Positions 1 through 12,484 of a stretch of DNA of 64,000 nucleotides are shown one piece after another. The DNA comes from Lotus japonicus (lineage: Eukaryota > Streptophyta > Magnoliopsida > Fabales > Fabaceae): assembly GCF_012489685.1 (NCBI RefSeq), contig NC_080042.1, positions 15,514,150-15,578,149 of the forward strand, in the 5' to 3' direction. The stretch's first letter is position 1, and every line of letters begins with the position of its first letter. The notes under the pieces were generated by a model that searched no databases, was not told the origin of the DNA, and was given only the letters and a program-made list of their open reading frames with translations. Made by a program: the position numbers and the translations under genes.

Positions 1-2
1 AT

Positions 3-605
3 TATTGGCAATCTTTCTATTTAAACTGGGATCCATACCATTTAACTCAGCAGCAAGGGCAAGGGACGTGTTTGGGCTCCAATCCAGCTTCTCATAACGT
101 ATTTTTTGCTGAGCAGGGGCATATTGGTTTGCCTCATCCGTTCAATCCAATTCACGTCACAAATACAGGTCCTGTCTCACCTCAACATGCACACGTTTTT
201 TATCATACGTCCCCAAATCAGATTGTGGGACAACAAGCGCCCACTGCAACGATTCCCTCTTCTGTGATTGTCTCTCAAGTTACAGGAGTAGTGCAGCAAC
301 AACCAAATTCTTCTGCAGTTTGTGAGCCAGGTGTCATAGAGTCACCAGTCGTGGTGTCAACTCTGCAAACCAACTCTTCTAAAAAATGTTCTCAACGGGG
401 ACGCCCAAAAGGTAGTAAAAACAAGCCCACACCTTTACCTCTTGATTTTTTGGAGCCTGTTCCAGGTGAAGATGGAGTGTCGACACGAGCACAGAGAGCG
501 TGGTTGTTAGGGCAACAATTGGGCTTGAAACCTAGAGGTTCAGAAGCTTTGATGATTAGAGGTTTAGAGGCTCAAATACGAGAAAATCATCCTCATCTAA
601 GGTGA
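3..605 (+). CDS. AT-hook retroelement ORF1-like protein, 5' partial
   Basis: The frame is open to the left edge of the window, so this is the C-terminal 200 residues of a longer protein; no start codon is needed here. It begins with a Gln/Pro/Ser/Thr-rich low-complexity stretch. An AT-hook core (RGRPKGSKNK) follows, at about residues 135-144 counted from base 3. The last 45 residues contain a 'TRAQRAW...EALMIRGLEAQI' motif. The same order (AT hook, then V-x-TRA...EA...GL-x-AQI) occurs in the protein at 19999-20322, so the two are probably homologous. AT hooks bind the minor groove of AT-rich DNA; a role as the nucleic-acid-binding ORF1 protein of a LINE is inference. Confidence 0.5.
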   Translation, partial: YWQSFYLNWDPYHLTQQQGQGTCLGSNPASHNVFFAEQGHIGLPHPFNPIHVTNTGPVSPQHAHVFYHTSPNQIVGQQAPTATIPSSVIVSQVTGVVQQQPNSSAVCEPGVIESPVVVSTLQTNSSKKCSQRGRPKGSKNKPTPLPLDFLEPVPGEDGVSTRAQRAWLLGQQLGLKPRGSEALMIRGLEAQIRENHPHLR

Positions 606-839
606 TGCGTATGGTGCCTGGCTTTCTTCGTTGGGGAGTGTTTAGTGTCTTTGGATGTAGGTTTATGATCTTCAATTTATGTTTGTGGATGTTGGTTTAT
701 GAAATTCAATTCATGTTTGTGGAGGGGGTGATTTTAGGTGTGGATGTTTTGTAAGGTTTGCCAAATTGGCGATCTTAAGGATGTGAGGCGGTCGCATTGG
801 CATAGCAAGGATGGTTTGTTTCGGAATCGGTGTGGAATC

Positions 840-1140
840 GTCTATTGCTGCTGTTGTTTCTGTTGTAGGATTTTTTCTGTAACTGAGATGGGGTTGTTGC
901 TGTTGTTGTTGGCTGTTGTTGTTGCTGTTATGCAGAATTGTGTTTGCTGGCTGCTGTTGCTGTTAGCTGTTTTGTTGTTGTGTTGTTTTGCTGTTGCTGA
1001 AGAAGTTATTGTCTGCTGTTGTTTCTGTTTGCTGCTGCTGTCTAACTAAATGTTTGTTGCTGTCAAAATAGAAGTCCTATTTTCTGTTTGCTGTTGGTGC
1101 GAAAATTGAAGGGTCTTACTGTTGTTGTTGTTGTTGGGTA
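840..1140 (+). repeat. Imperfect TTG/CTG triplet-rich tract
   Basis: This is low-complexity sequence built of GTTGTT, GCTGTT and TGCTGC words, lying in the 3' untranslated part of the AT-hook element. It produces a Leu/Cys/Val-rich open frame that I do not regard as coding. Confidence 0.6.
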
Positions 1141-1525
1141 TTAAGAGAGGTGTTGTAAGTGGCTGCTGGAGCTTGCCATGTTGGTTTTTTGCAGCGGGAG
1201 GACGTTCCTATGTTGAGTTTTTGGTTTTAGGTTGAGTCAAGGGATGTTATGTCATTTTATTAGGTGCAGAATGGCTTTCCCAAGATTGTGGTACTCTTTT
1301 TCCTTGCGTGGTTTTTTTTCCCACTGAGTTTTGCCTCGCTAGGTTTTAATGAGGCTCTTTTTTGGGTTTTTATCTATTGTCATTCTGTGGGATGGTGGGG
1401 GGTTTATTTGTTCAAATCAGGTTGTGGGCATTTCGAGTTCTGATCAGTTTGTACCTGTTTCTTGCCTTGAGTTGCTATTGGCTCAAGCTTCTTTTTTAAT
1501 ATTTTACATTTCATTTTCAAAAAAA

Positions 1526-2195
1526 ATGCCATGTTCCTGTTGATCAGCGTGAAATCAAACAGGTCTATATTGAAATCTGAAGTCAAACTTTATGATTGTC
1601 ATGTATTGTAATCGATATATGGTGAAACATTTATGAAGATAATCTAAGTGCTCGTTTGGTTCTTCATTTGCGTCAATGCAAACGGGAAAACATACGTCTC
1701 AAAGTATCGACAAAGAAATTAGATTTTTCCACGTTGTTTTAGACGAGGCTTGACTTTGTTTTCAACGAAAATTGAAACATATACCCTATGTGTCTTCGGG
1801 TTATGTCACCCCCAGGTTTTCACTTGCTTTGGAATGTAGGGTTGATATCGCGATGGCATGGATATGAAAGAGATTCAAAGGGGATGTTTGTTTGGGAGTA
1901 CAAAGACACTTTGACGAGAATGTTGAGATTGAGAATGAGTATTCTGGTATTTGTTATAAGGTCGAAAATTCAAATTCCCGGGTAAAATTATTCCCAGGAA
2001 TGAAATTACCGCCAACTTTCCTATCATTTCATTCCCATTAAATAGGTTATGAGTCTTACATTTCCTTTGGAAATAAAATTTTAAAACATAAACTTCCAAT
2101 TTTTACCACATTCTATCATATTTTTCAATTGTTCAAATTAAATAAAACAACATTCCTGAGAATATTGAAAATTTACCAAACATGTTTATAAAAAT
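1526..2195. other. Unassigned AT-rich intergenic DNA
   Basis: No gene is supported here. The stretch lies between the A-tail of the LINE-like element and the first base of the solo LTR. It contains only short frames without recognizable domains. Confidence 0.5.
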
Positions 2196-3117
2196 TGTAA
2201 GACCCAAGTTTTTAAGCTTAGAATAAGTGGAAGAGATTTCCATTTACGATTTGGCTTGATGTATCGTGAAGAAAAACCTGAACAAGAGTTTATCGGAAGG
2301 AATAAATTTATGAAGGAGAAAGTTCAGGAACAGTCTAAGGATTGCATCAAAGGCAATAAAAGTTATAGCACGATCGATATACGCTTAAACCTAGGGCAGA
2401 AACCCTAGTAAATAGCTAGTTTACACTTAAAGAGACGATGGAAACTAATTCCAAAAATCTTCAGAGAAATGTTAGAACTTCTCTTATTCCATATATAACA
2501 ATCGTTTCGAGGCGAAACTCTAGGATCTACGAACGTCCGATTCCAATCATCGGAAGTTTGCCGAAACCGAAACCCTGGTATTTCAAAACCCTAGAATCAC
2601 CCGACAATGAAGACTTTTTCTATTCGGAGCTTCAAATGAAGATTCTACACGCGTACACCCATTTCTCTTGATGATTTCAATCTTTCTTCAGAAGGAAGTT
2701 TTCTCTTCCGACATTCGATGCAAAAAGTAACTTATCGGGTAAAATAGTTTTACACCGACTTTGCGTTAGTCACCTAAAATACAAGGAAACCTCTGTTGAG
2801 TTTTGGATTTATGTCGCCAAAACCTATCTTAGAATTCATGGAGAATGAAGCCGGAAATATCGGAATCACGAAACTTTCATTTTCCCGCGTTTTGCCAACC
2901 TCTATATATAGCATTAAAAACAAGCCTCGAAAACCAAAAATATACCGATATTTCTTTGAAGAATTAGAAGATTCAGCGGGGAGAATATCGTGTCTAAAAT
3001 ACGTTGGAATCAGTAGGAAGAATCGGAAATCACTCTCATATCTTTATCTTAACTCTATGAGCTAAATCCTCCGATATCTAAACAAATCTGTACCGGTTTA
3101 CAAAATATCTTCTCAAA

Positions 3118-3211
3118 ATATCTATTCATACTTATCCAATCTTGATAAATATCTATTCATACTTATCCAATCTTGATAAATATCTATTCATACTTATCCA
3201 ATCTTGATAAA
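3118..3211 (+). repeat. 31-bp tandem repeat, three copies
   Basis: Three nearly perfect copies of a 31-bp unit (core tctattcatacttatccaat) start at about 3121, 3152 and 3183. They lie just upstream of the TATA box of the solo LTR, a usual place for U3 enhancer repeats. Confidence 0.85.
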
Positions 3212-3230
3212 TATCTTCCATTTCATTCCC

Positions 3231-3238
3231 TATAAATA
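3231..3238 (+). promoter_or_regulatory. Putative LTR TATA box
   Basis: TATAAATA lies 20 bp after the 31-bp repeats and before an A-rich and CT-rich leader. This is the arrangement expected at a U3/R boundary. There is no direct evidence of transcription. Confidence 0.45.
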
Positions 3239-4821
3239 TGTGAAGCTTGAAAAAAAAAACTCACAAAACACAAAAACTCACCCATTTTCTCTCTTGAAGC
3301 CGCGGGTTTGCTAGGAGGAGGAGGAGAAGAGATTTTGTTCATTCCTTGCTTGATCGTCGATTAATCAGTTGCTACTTCAAGGTGTCGAGGTATAGTCGCT
3401 AATTCTTACCTCTGATCGCTTTTTCTATAGCTTTTCTCTATACTTTTCTGAGCTCAAAGTTTTGAGGTTTTTGGAAAATTGTCCGAATAGCTTGATTTCT
3501 ATGTCTAAACATCTTCCCTACGTGCCCAAGAGCACTTCTGCCGGATTAGTTTTTCCGTTATGTCGCCGAAATTCCGCCGGAATCAATTTTAGCATCAAAT
3601 ACCCATTTTTAAGCAAAGTCGCAACCTTTGGGCTGAAAACTATCGCCTTAGCTTAGTGCTAGTAGGATTAGTTGTCTTAAACGTCGTTGGTGACGTCCCC
3701 ATCCAATTTGCATTTTGAGATTTCAGTTTTGAAATTCTGAACTAAAAATATTGACCAAAATACCCCTGCGACAGTTTTTGATCCGATAATTTTTCCGAGT
3801 TTAGAATACCCTTAGTTACGGCTAATGATAGCATAGGAACCAAGTTTGATCGAAGAAAAATCGAACCCCACAATTAACCAAAGTGGCCGAGCACTCTAAG
3901 GGGGGAGGGGGAAAATTTCTTTTTCAAAAACTTGTCCTTTCGCGCTAGATTATCGTACCTCGGAGTAAGTACTACTTCGTGTAACCTTAGTGAGTATTGA
4001 TAGCTTAGTTTTCGATAGATTTTGATAGAATTCTGTGGTTTTACTCTAAAGGTTCGTTGAGGAATTTCCCGAAGAACAAGGAACTTTGTGGATTCGAGGG
4101 GGGAGATTGTGAAGGAAAGATTGAGGAGCTGATTGTGAAGGAGCGTTTGAAGAGAACCCTGGAAATTGGCTAAGGTGAGGGCTACTCTCTGAATTACTAG
4201 ATAATGTTTTAGGTGTCGACGAATTCGACTTGATTTATGTGTTATGCACTTAATTGCTAAATGTCTGAAATGATTTCTGAGGCTTCGGCCGAGCTTGTTG
4301 ATTTCATGATGCCTTGATATTGTGTGCTAAATGGTTAATCTAGGATGTGTTGGAATATGCTGTTTATGCTTATTGGATTGCGCTGATTTAACTATGTTAT
4401 TCCACTTATATCTGTGATACTGAAGAGTGAGGATAACGGGCAATTCATGCCGAATTTTTATAAGAGTTTGGGAAAGTTTGACGGGACGAACGGAGTTCGG
4501 GCCTTGTTAGTGTTTTAAGTGGATCGAGACATTCTCTGGGGATTACATTGGGATTATGGGATCTTTGAAAACTTATAGGAAATACGATAAGACTAAAAGG
4601 AAACTATTTTTACAAGGAAAATTCATAAGATATTAAACAACCTCTAAACCTTTAAATAATGATAACAATCTCGGATGCAAGCTTAGGATTGAATATTAGT
4701 TTTGAAAAAGGAGAATTGTCGTCGAATCCAAGTTATGGGAGAATTGTAGGTTTCTGAGTATGTTGATACTCCTTCGCTCTTTGAGCAGTTTGTTTAGCCA
4801 TCCAAGGGATGAGCCGAGAAG

Positions 4822-5290
4822 CTTCACTGAGGCGTGAGACCTTGTGAATGCGTGATACTCCACTGAGGCGTGAGACCTTGTGGAAAGCATGGATCTTCAC
4901 TGAGGGGTGAGACCTCGTGAACAGTATGAAGCTTCACTAAGGCGTGAGACCTTGTGAATGCGGGATACTCCACTGAGGCGTGAGACCTTGTGGAAAGCAT
5001 GGATCTTCATTGAGGCGTGAGACCTCGTGAACAGCATGAAGCTTCACTGAGGCGTGAGACCTTGTGAATGCGGGATACTCCACTGAGGCGTGAGACCTTG
5101 TGGAAAGCATGGATCTTCACTGAGGCGTGAGACCTCGTGAATAGCATGGAACTTCACTGAAGCGTGAGACTTCGTGCAAGTGTGTAAATTCACTGGGGCG
5201 TGAGACCCCGTGAAAGCATAAAACTTCACTGAAGCGTGACACTTTGTGAATGTGTGAGACTCCACTGAAGCGTGAGACTTCGTGAGAGCA
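4822..5290 (+). repeat. 36-37-bp tandem array with a 110-bp higher-order trimer
   Basis: About 13 copies of a unit built on CACTGAGGCGTGAGACCTTG repeat every 36-37 bp (starts near 4825, 4861, 4898, 4935, 4971, 5045 and so on). The linkers between cores cycle through three types, giving a 110-bp higher-order period over the first nine copies. The last four copies are more diverged. The array lies inside the solo LTR. The equivalent part of the relative at 48975-52231 holds a different array. Confidence 0.85.
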
Positions 5291-6546
5291 TTGATGACTC
5301 GAAGAGTTATCGTGAGTGTTTGCACTCATTTTATGATTATTGTATTTTGTCGCAGAATCGACTGTTACCTTAGGGTAAGTTTTTAGAGACATTAATTTAG
5401 CTAGAACACGTGGCGACGTGTCAAGTGAGGTCGGAGACGTTGTTTGGCTAATCACATTGCACTCATGCATACATAGGAGGTTAATACACGGCGTGATACC
5501 GGACCTCGGTGGATTCCAAAATGGTCATAAGACCCGGATTTCCGCGTAAGAGCGCTGTTAGGCGACTCTTAGTAGCAGATCTGGCTACCTTTGTGTGGTG
5601 TAAGAGGCACGCGGGCGGAAATGGTTCCACCGTTGCTGGTGCTAGGATTGATCCGTTGATGTCCATCCGTTTCCGGAATGCATTTGGTTAACTGGGTTAA
5701 CCGTCATTTGCATTTCATGCAACATGCATACTGACTTAGTTGTTGAGTGTGATTGATAATTGTTAATCCTATTTGATGCATGCTATCTGTTATTACTGTG
5801 TTATATCCATTGTGAAATATACAACCCTAGGATGTTATCCCTAGCTATAAGCCTAAGTGGCTATTCTCTTATCTATATCTATTGGTGGTATTATTTACAT
5901 AATTCTTTGGAGTTGACCCTCGCGTCTTCTGTGTGTGCTTTGGCGGACTACGCCCTTTGTCAGATGTCTTTGGCGGGCTGGTTCACGATGGTTCACCCTT
6001 CGGGGGGGGACTAGGGTTGAGATGTTGGAACCGGAGCGCATCGCGGTAGCGAGAGGAGGACGGATGGTGTACATAGACTAGGTCGTTCTGAATTCAGATT
6101 CGGACGACGATCATGCTAGCATGTAAGTTTTAGTGCTGGTGTGAGCTCCTCGAGATGGGATTAGTGTAGGAGTAGAGTCTTAGCTCTGACCGTTATGTTT
6201 TCTTTTGGGAACAGGGTAGTTTCCCGCCGATAGCTTTTTTGTGTGGTTTCTTTACGGGAATCACAGAGAGTTGGTTGGACTTAGGAGGTCTTGTTTTAGG
6301 CCGTTTGGGGCTGACTTATCTTCTTGAAAACTGTATTCATAAAACTCATGGCTCTGACCATGGGATGCACTTATTCGCCTGCGGGCACTATCCCCAATTA
6401 CTTTATGTTTATTATCTTTGGGTTGAGTCTTCATTATGTTAAGTCTTCTATTTGAAAAGAAAACGAAAAAAATATTTACGCATTTTCCGCACTATTGATT
6501 TAAAGTCACTAAAGTGGCACCACCGAATTCGGGGTGTTACAAAAAT

Positions 6547-7183
6547 TTACCCGAGAATAACCGCAAACCTTGAAACAAACTTCCGCAAAAGGTTCGTTAA
6601 TATTGCATTAAATGAACGTCTTTACAAATATACCCTTCTAAGTTGTGGAATCCAAATTATGTATATCATTATCGAATTAGTTCATAAGTAAAAGAAATGT
6701 GAGTTGAACTAAAGCATTGATTCAACTTCAATGATGAGTTTTCCTCCTGTAACAAAAAAAAAAACTTCAGCGGTGAGCAATTAAACTTTATCTTAATTGA
6801 GTCTGATATCATATTAAAAAAAATAAATTTGAGTCAACTCTACCAAATCCACTCAAGCATTATTTTGATCTTTTTTCTTATTGTTTTATTATCTTTTATA
6901 TTTTTTTTGTTTCTAAGGGTATGGTAGAGGTGATGGTGGTGGTCGTAGTGTTTTATAGAGGCGGAAGTGCAGGTAGCGGCGGGGCGATGATAGTGGAGGT
7001 GGTAACTATGACAATGGTGGAGTTGGTGGTGGCAGTGGCGATGATGATAACGACTGTGGTTAGAGCGACGATGCCAATGGCGACAACGGAGGTGGTTGCA
7101 ATGGTGAGGGTGGTGATGGTTGCAAAGAGTGGATTAAATAATTAATTATTTTATTGTATAAGAGTGGGCTAAATAGATAAGTT
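6547..7183. other. Intergenic DNA with a GGT-rich minisatellite
   Basis: The AT-rich sequence after the solo LTR contains a tract of ggtggtg / gtggaggtgg words at about 6915-7125. That tract gives a Val/Met-rich open frame (6921-7145) with no domain. I see no gene. Confidence 0.5.
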
Positions 7184-7269
7184 TTTTTTTAACGTGACTA
7201 AATAGATAAATTTATACATTACAATATTAGCATGAAACATTGAATAATGCATTGTATAAATTTATAATA
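7184..7269 (+). repeat. 86-bp direct repeat, left copy flanking Helitron A
   Basis: This stretch is repeated at 13394-13479 with two mismatches that I can see. The left copy stops exactly at the Helitron CTAG terminus. The right copy runs on uninterrupted into 'tgacatatc'. Confidence 0.85.
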
Positions 7270-7299
7270 CTAGTTTTATACCCGTGCCTTGCACATGGG
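7270..7299 (-). other. Helitron A 3' terminus (hairpin plus CTAG)
   Basis: On the minus strand the hairpin stem CCC-x-TG...CA-x-GGG is followed 12 bases later by CTAG and a flanking T. Helitron B at 61253-61279 has the same TATAAAACTAG end, so the two share a terminus family. Confidence 0.8.
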
Positions 7300-7712
7300 A
7301 ATTTATTCTGTTTTTTTTTTAATTTGTTGAACAAACTTTTTAATATTTATTTATTAAATACAGTTATGTTCTTTGTTTTTTTTATGTTTTTTTTAAAGAA
7401 TTTTGGTTTTTATTTTGTTAGTTTAGTGTATAGTTTTATTGTACCCAAAAATGGGCAATTGTTATGTGGTTGTTTCACATCAATTTGTTTTTGGGTGAAT
7501 AGCACATATATAACGCTGCACGATGATTTTCAAACAGTTAGCGATTTATTGAAAAATTGACAACCGTGGTAAATATATGAAATATTAAAAGTTATCAAAA
7601 TATTTCAAATTGACCACCGAGGTCAATATACCCAAAAAAGTAGAAATTGTCAATGCGGATAAAGAAATACAAAGCAAAGTTTAGCACAAAGGATATTTAT
7701 GTGTAAGCAACA

Positions 7713-10301
7713 TTAAGGGAATGGTACTTCATCTTCTCCACCTTGATCTTCTTCATCATAGGTGCACTTGTAAATTTGATTTGAATTTTGAAATTATTTG
7801 TGGGTTCATGCAAATTTTCAGGACATTATTAAATGCTGATTTAAACCACTTTCCGAATCTATCCTTCCCTTCGACCTTGAAAAGAAATTCCTTGTGCACT
7901 AAATCAACAATTTCTTTTCGTGGGTGTTCCATGCAGCCGTTCTAGAATTTATTTAAAATGAAATGAAATAAATTAATATATTATGAATTAATTTTTCAAT
8001 GTAAAAGTGCTTAATTTGAATTGTATATGTTTACCTTTTCCATTTCATCCAAAATATCGCTGCTTTTTGTTGTTGATTAGATAACAACCATTGCTACCAA
8101 AAATTGTCAAAGTTGTAGATCCAGTATTATCAGCAACATGCATCAACAACTTGTACCTTAGGTAAACATCAATAATTAAACTAAATGTATTGTTTATTGA
8201 ACAAAATAATTTATTTATTCAAAATGGAGTTTACCGTATGGTAGGAGTGATGTGCATGTTACACTTTGGACAAAAATATAGTGCTCCATCAGAGTATGCT
8301 GTTGTGTGACATTTGCAATCATGATAATACCAATCATTTGTGCTCACAATTTTCTCAATCGCAGCATACACAATGAATATTGTGCGCTGTAGTAATGAAT
8401 ACTTGATTTAGAATTTTGTTGTAGTAACAATTGTTTGTAATATTAATAATGATAATAACATATGTATATTTAATACATTTGAATGTACCTACCTAATGAC
8501 ATTTTTTTTTTTAAATGGGTATGTATTAGAGAAGTATTTGTTGCTATTATTTAGCTAAAATTTTATGTGTAAAAAAAACATTAAATATGTTTACTGATAA
8601 AAAAATTTCATAAAAGTAATGGAATTTTTGTACTTAATGTTGTTATAATTTAATAAAAATATCAGGAGTTAAATACGCCCCAATTATATTTTTTTTAAAA
8701 GGTAATACATAAGTAAATGTTTTTATAAAATTATTATTATTATATGTATATAAAAACTTTGAAATAGCCGATCTTCATTATTTTTCCGTTAAATAAGAGA
8801 GGAATATAGCATTTTTTTAATTGATTAAAATTTAATGTATTTAAAAACCAGTAAATGTAAAAAATACGTTTTTTTTAAGAATGGCAAAAATAATACGTTT
8901 TGTTCTATACAAAAGGAAACATGCTCCGGTTTTTTTTTTTTAAAATTTATATTTTATAAATACAACTAAAATTATTTACGGACTTAAGTGAGAAAAACAT
9001 ACCGATCTGCACGCAACCTAATTTCCAATGTCTGTGCGTGGAAATAGTTTTAGAAACTCATCTTCTTCAGTAACTTTGAAGCTTTCAAGCAGGACATTCA
9101 TAACTTGAGTAGGGACTGCGTCACACTCAAATAACCTGTAAATAAAGATTATTAGTTGGAATTGTCATTAAAAGTTATTGAAACGATTATTCAATATTTT
9201 GCACGGACAAACCTGTCTCTGTAGCACTCCGCTTCATGAATGTTAGGATTGAACATGACTTTTGTGCATTTTAACCCAGTAGTTAATTGATATTCCCTTG
9301 CCATTTTTTTATTGGTCAGATGTTATTTACATAATAAACCTGTTACTGTTTATAGAGAAGATTATTTTAGAAATTAGATCAAAATCATAAAATGTACCTT
9401 GATGCCTTGTTACTGCTCCCAGTAATATGATAACAACACCATGTTTGTTATCTTCTCCCTTTAGAACTTTATCTAAATTGTTGACAAATTCGCCGTATAA
9501 CAAACATTTAAACTTTTTCCTGCAAAAATAATAAATTAATCGCGCTTACTTTTTTTATCAGTATGTAAAATTATTTTTTCTTCTCGGTTTTTTATGATAA
9601 AAGCTAATAACTTATCCTTGAGATTTGATTTAAATTTCTTCGATATCAGTCGCCACTCCGTTCAACTCATATCCTTGATAGTTTTCGACGTGCGTAATTT
9701 CCCCCATGACATCTATTTTCATGTTAATGTAAATGCTTGAAAGTGATAACTTACGTGAATTTATTTAAATCAAATGATTTACTTACCAACCAAGTATCTG
9801 TCATCGAAGTCATCGTTAAGAACATCATGCACGTTGTCAAATTTCAGCTCACGCAAAGGAACCATACTTTCATCATATTTAAATATCATTGTTCTATTCA
9901 ACAAGTGTAACTTATATTGGTGTCTTGATGAACTTAAACCTTGGAAGTTATGTCATACGAAAAAATATTCAAAGTTGTATACTAATCCTTCATGGATTCT
10001 TTTTGCATGAAGTTCTGAACTGCTTAGCCAACATTCTGCATGTATTGTTTGACCCTACAAATGGTGAAGGTTCATATCGATGTAAGTTTCTGAAGTAAAT
10101 TAAACAATATAAGGACAATTAATAAAAAAATCGGTGTTTTTTGTTACTAGCCTTGCGATCCATCAATAAAAGATTATAGGTTGATGGTGGATTCCCTTCC
10201 CCTTCCGCTTTTGTATTCCACACCCAGAAGACTCTGACAACAATTTTCCAGTTTTTTGTTGTAGGATTTATTTGGTCAAGATTACTGACGTGAGGATTCA
10301 T
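7713..10301 (-). pseudogene. Helitron-borne RPA70-like (replication protein A large subunit) pseudogene
   Basis: Exons on the minus strand encode, in order: an N-terminal OB-fold start (MNPHVSNLDQINPTTKNWKI, ATG at 10301; 'KIVVRVFWVW' is typical of plant RPA/DUF223 proteins); a second exon (about 10054-9787) with HAKRIHEGLVY and RHQYKLHLLN; a block with DVMGEITHVENY (starts 9712); a block with KKFKCLLYGEFVNNLD (about 9520-9415); a short exon with KVMFNPNIHEAECY; and the zinc-binding exon HDCKCHTTAY...YFCPKCN (about 8380-8235). A final OB-fold block and an acidic end stopping at 7713 follow. RPA binds single-stranded DNA. In-frame stops (TGA at 9953-9955, another near 9030) and a probable frameshift near 9630 mark it as a pseudogene. 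Exon limits are by eye. Confidence 0.75.
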
Positions 10302-12484
10302 GATGTAATTTCTTAGAAGAAGATGAAAAATTACTTGTGTTGTAATGGAGGAGACTTTGGTGCTATGATATGAGTAAGGAGATACATATATAGATGTTCG
10401 CTCAAATGATGCAATCCAATCAACTTATTTTTTGTGGTTTTTTCTTTTCTTTTTTGAATGTTATCACACGAAATTTATTTTCGGTTTTTTTTATTTTTTT
10501 AAAAGTATAAGGCGGAAATTAGGGGATTAAAATTAAATTTGAGTATTTACTTTTAAACAATAAATGGCCTTACGTTTTGCATTTATTTTGGTACCTTTGA
10601 TGAATGTAATGTTGGGTGAACATTAATTTTATTAATATTTGAAATAGTTGACTTAGTATTCATTGATAATAAATTTATTTTAATTCACTTGACTTAAATG
10701 TATGCTGTAAAAGGAAAAAAAACGTGATTGATTTTTTTTAATAGTAATTACTATTGTATTTAATGTTGTATCACGTTTTTATTTTAAATTAAGTCAGCGA
10801 ATTAAATGTATTAATTTGAAAATTGTTTGACTTAGAATTAATTAGTAATAAATTTATTTTAATTCATTTGACTAAAATGTATGTTGTAAAAGGCAAAAAA
10901 AAAACATGTTTGATATTTTTAAAACGTGTTTTTAAATGTTGTATCACGTTTTTTTTTAAATTAAGGCAACGAATTAAATGAATTTATTTGTGAATGACTA
11001 ATGATTTAATTAAATGATGGTAATCATGACATTTATAATATTTTGTTAATTTACAATAATTAAAGTAAATGATGGTAATTAATGTTGTTAAACTATTTAA
11101 GTAATGGAGAAAATTATAATTATTTATATTAAATGATCGGAATTAATTTTGTTATTTATTAATACTACTTTAAAATTATTTTCTTTGTAGGTCAAGAATG
11201 GAAGGTATTTTATTTCAGTATTAATCAATGATCTTAAAAGACGTTTAGTTAACAACAGTATATTAAAAAACATTAAATGTGTTTTATTATTATTATTTGA
11301 AAAAAATTTATTGTAGCAATAAATTCATTCGTATTTAGTGAATAATTCTTTTATAAAAAATTGCGTGAGATATGCTATTTTATTTTGTTATTATTTGAGA
11401 ATCATTTATTTATTTAAAAACCATATAATAGATGTTTTAAAAGTTTTCCTTTGAGAAGGAAATAGAATATAGAATTCTTAAAACGTAATGTTTTAAAATG
11501 TATTTTTTTTAAATGTTTTAAAAGATATTAAATATAACAGGTAATGAAGTTTAATAATTTTGCACTAAACACTGTATGAATAGGTGCATTTACACATTAA
11601 TGACGATCAATTTAAAACCCCTTGTTTGAAATAGCATTTAATGTCGTTTCATATTGTTACTTTACGTGTTTTTTTTTAAATGTACCTAACGTAATTAACG
11701 CAGATAATTTGTTATAATTAAATTATGTAATTAAATCATTTTAATTAAGGAAATAAAATAAATTGTTTCATGAATTTTTAAACATCAGTCCACGTAATTA
11801 ATGAAATATATTTTAAGGATTAATTTGGAAAATAATTTAATGTAATTAATGTAGTTAAACTATTTTGTGATGTGAGAAACATTATATGGCAATCAAATAG
11901 GAACGTATTTTTTGAAAAGGTGTTGAGAACAACATTTATTGTGTTTTAATAATTTTGCATTAAAAACCGTGTAAATAGGTGTATTAAAATGCTTTTTTTA
12001 AAAAAATATGGGTTAGTTGCAACCTAATAAAAACGCCAGTTTTTTTTTAGAAAAGAAAAACAACAGTTTTTTTAAAATGTTATTTAATTTGTTTTGAATA
12101 TTTATATGATTAATATACGTAATTAATGTATGAAATTTGGAATAATTTGATTATATAGTAAAATTATATAATTTAACATTTAGTAATAAGTGAAATGTAT
12201 TTTTAGTGAATGATGAAGTATCAAAATGGGTATATGATTGTATCGATATTTTGGAAGATAATAATTTATTAATGGACAAAGCATCATCTGTTATATGGAG
12301 ACTAAATGAAGTAGTAAAACGTTCAAAGAAAATCAATAATAACAATAACAGAAAATAGAACGCCAAAGCTCATTTAATAAGGGCGTCAATGCTACAATCT
12401 CGAGTACATTTTGTTAATTTCTGTCTGTTTGTGATGGCTCATAAATATTGGTATAATCCAGAATTTCTTTGACTGCAGAATTAT
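10302..12484. other. AT-rich non-coding spacer inside Helitron A
   Basis: Very AT-rich sequence with degenerate repeats of words such as aacgtgttttt, gttgtatcacg and tttaattcatttgact at 10680-10990 and again at 11640-11880. No coding exon is recognizable. It probably represents decayed helicase introns and exons. Confidence 0.5.

Larger units (their letters stand above)
1..1525 (+). mobile_element. 3' part of a LINE-like AT-hook retroelement
   Basis: This is the 3' portion of a non-LTR-like element whose 5' part lies left of the window. It has an AT-hook reading frame (3-605), a long G/T-rich untranslated tail, and a terminal A-run at about 1518-1525. The tail includes a 'cccactgag' / 'ttttaatgaggc' block near 1320-1352, of a kind I recall from the 3' ends of plant retroelements. 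No reverse transcriptase follows the reading frame. Its C-terminal protein domain resembles the one at 19999-20322, which belongs to an element with a defined TSD. The TSD of this copy cannot be read because its 5' end is missing. The right boundary is inferred from the A-run. Confidence 0.55.
2196..6541 (+). mobile_element. 4.35-kb solo LTR (Ty3/gypsy-type) with 5-bp TSD
   Basis: The segment begins TGTAAGACCC, ends GGGGTGTTACA, and is flanked on both sides by the 5-bp direct repeat AAAAT (2191-2195 and 6542-6546). TG...CA ends with a 5-bp TSD and no internal coding domain fit a solo LTR left by recombination between two LTRs. The terminal sequence style and great length match the large LTRs of legume Ty3/gypsy (probably Tekay-like) elements, as I recall them. 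A TATAAATA box at 3231 followed by a pyrimidine-rich leader suggests the LTR promoter. Short open frames inside it (for example 2438-2671, 2796-3065, 6239-6442) have no recognizable domains. The minus-strand solo LTR at 48975-52231 is a diverged relative. Confidence 0.85.

Noticed and set aside
738..1049. A Leu/Cys-rich frame that looks like a membrane protein
   Set aside because: It is produced by the TTG/CTG tract in a retroelement 3' UTR.
4822..5290. Regularly spaced 20-25-bp repeats that resemble a CRISPR array
   Set aside because: The spacers also repeat (three classes), no cas genes exist, and the array lies inside a plant LTR. It is a satellite-like tandem repeat.
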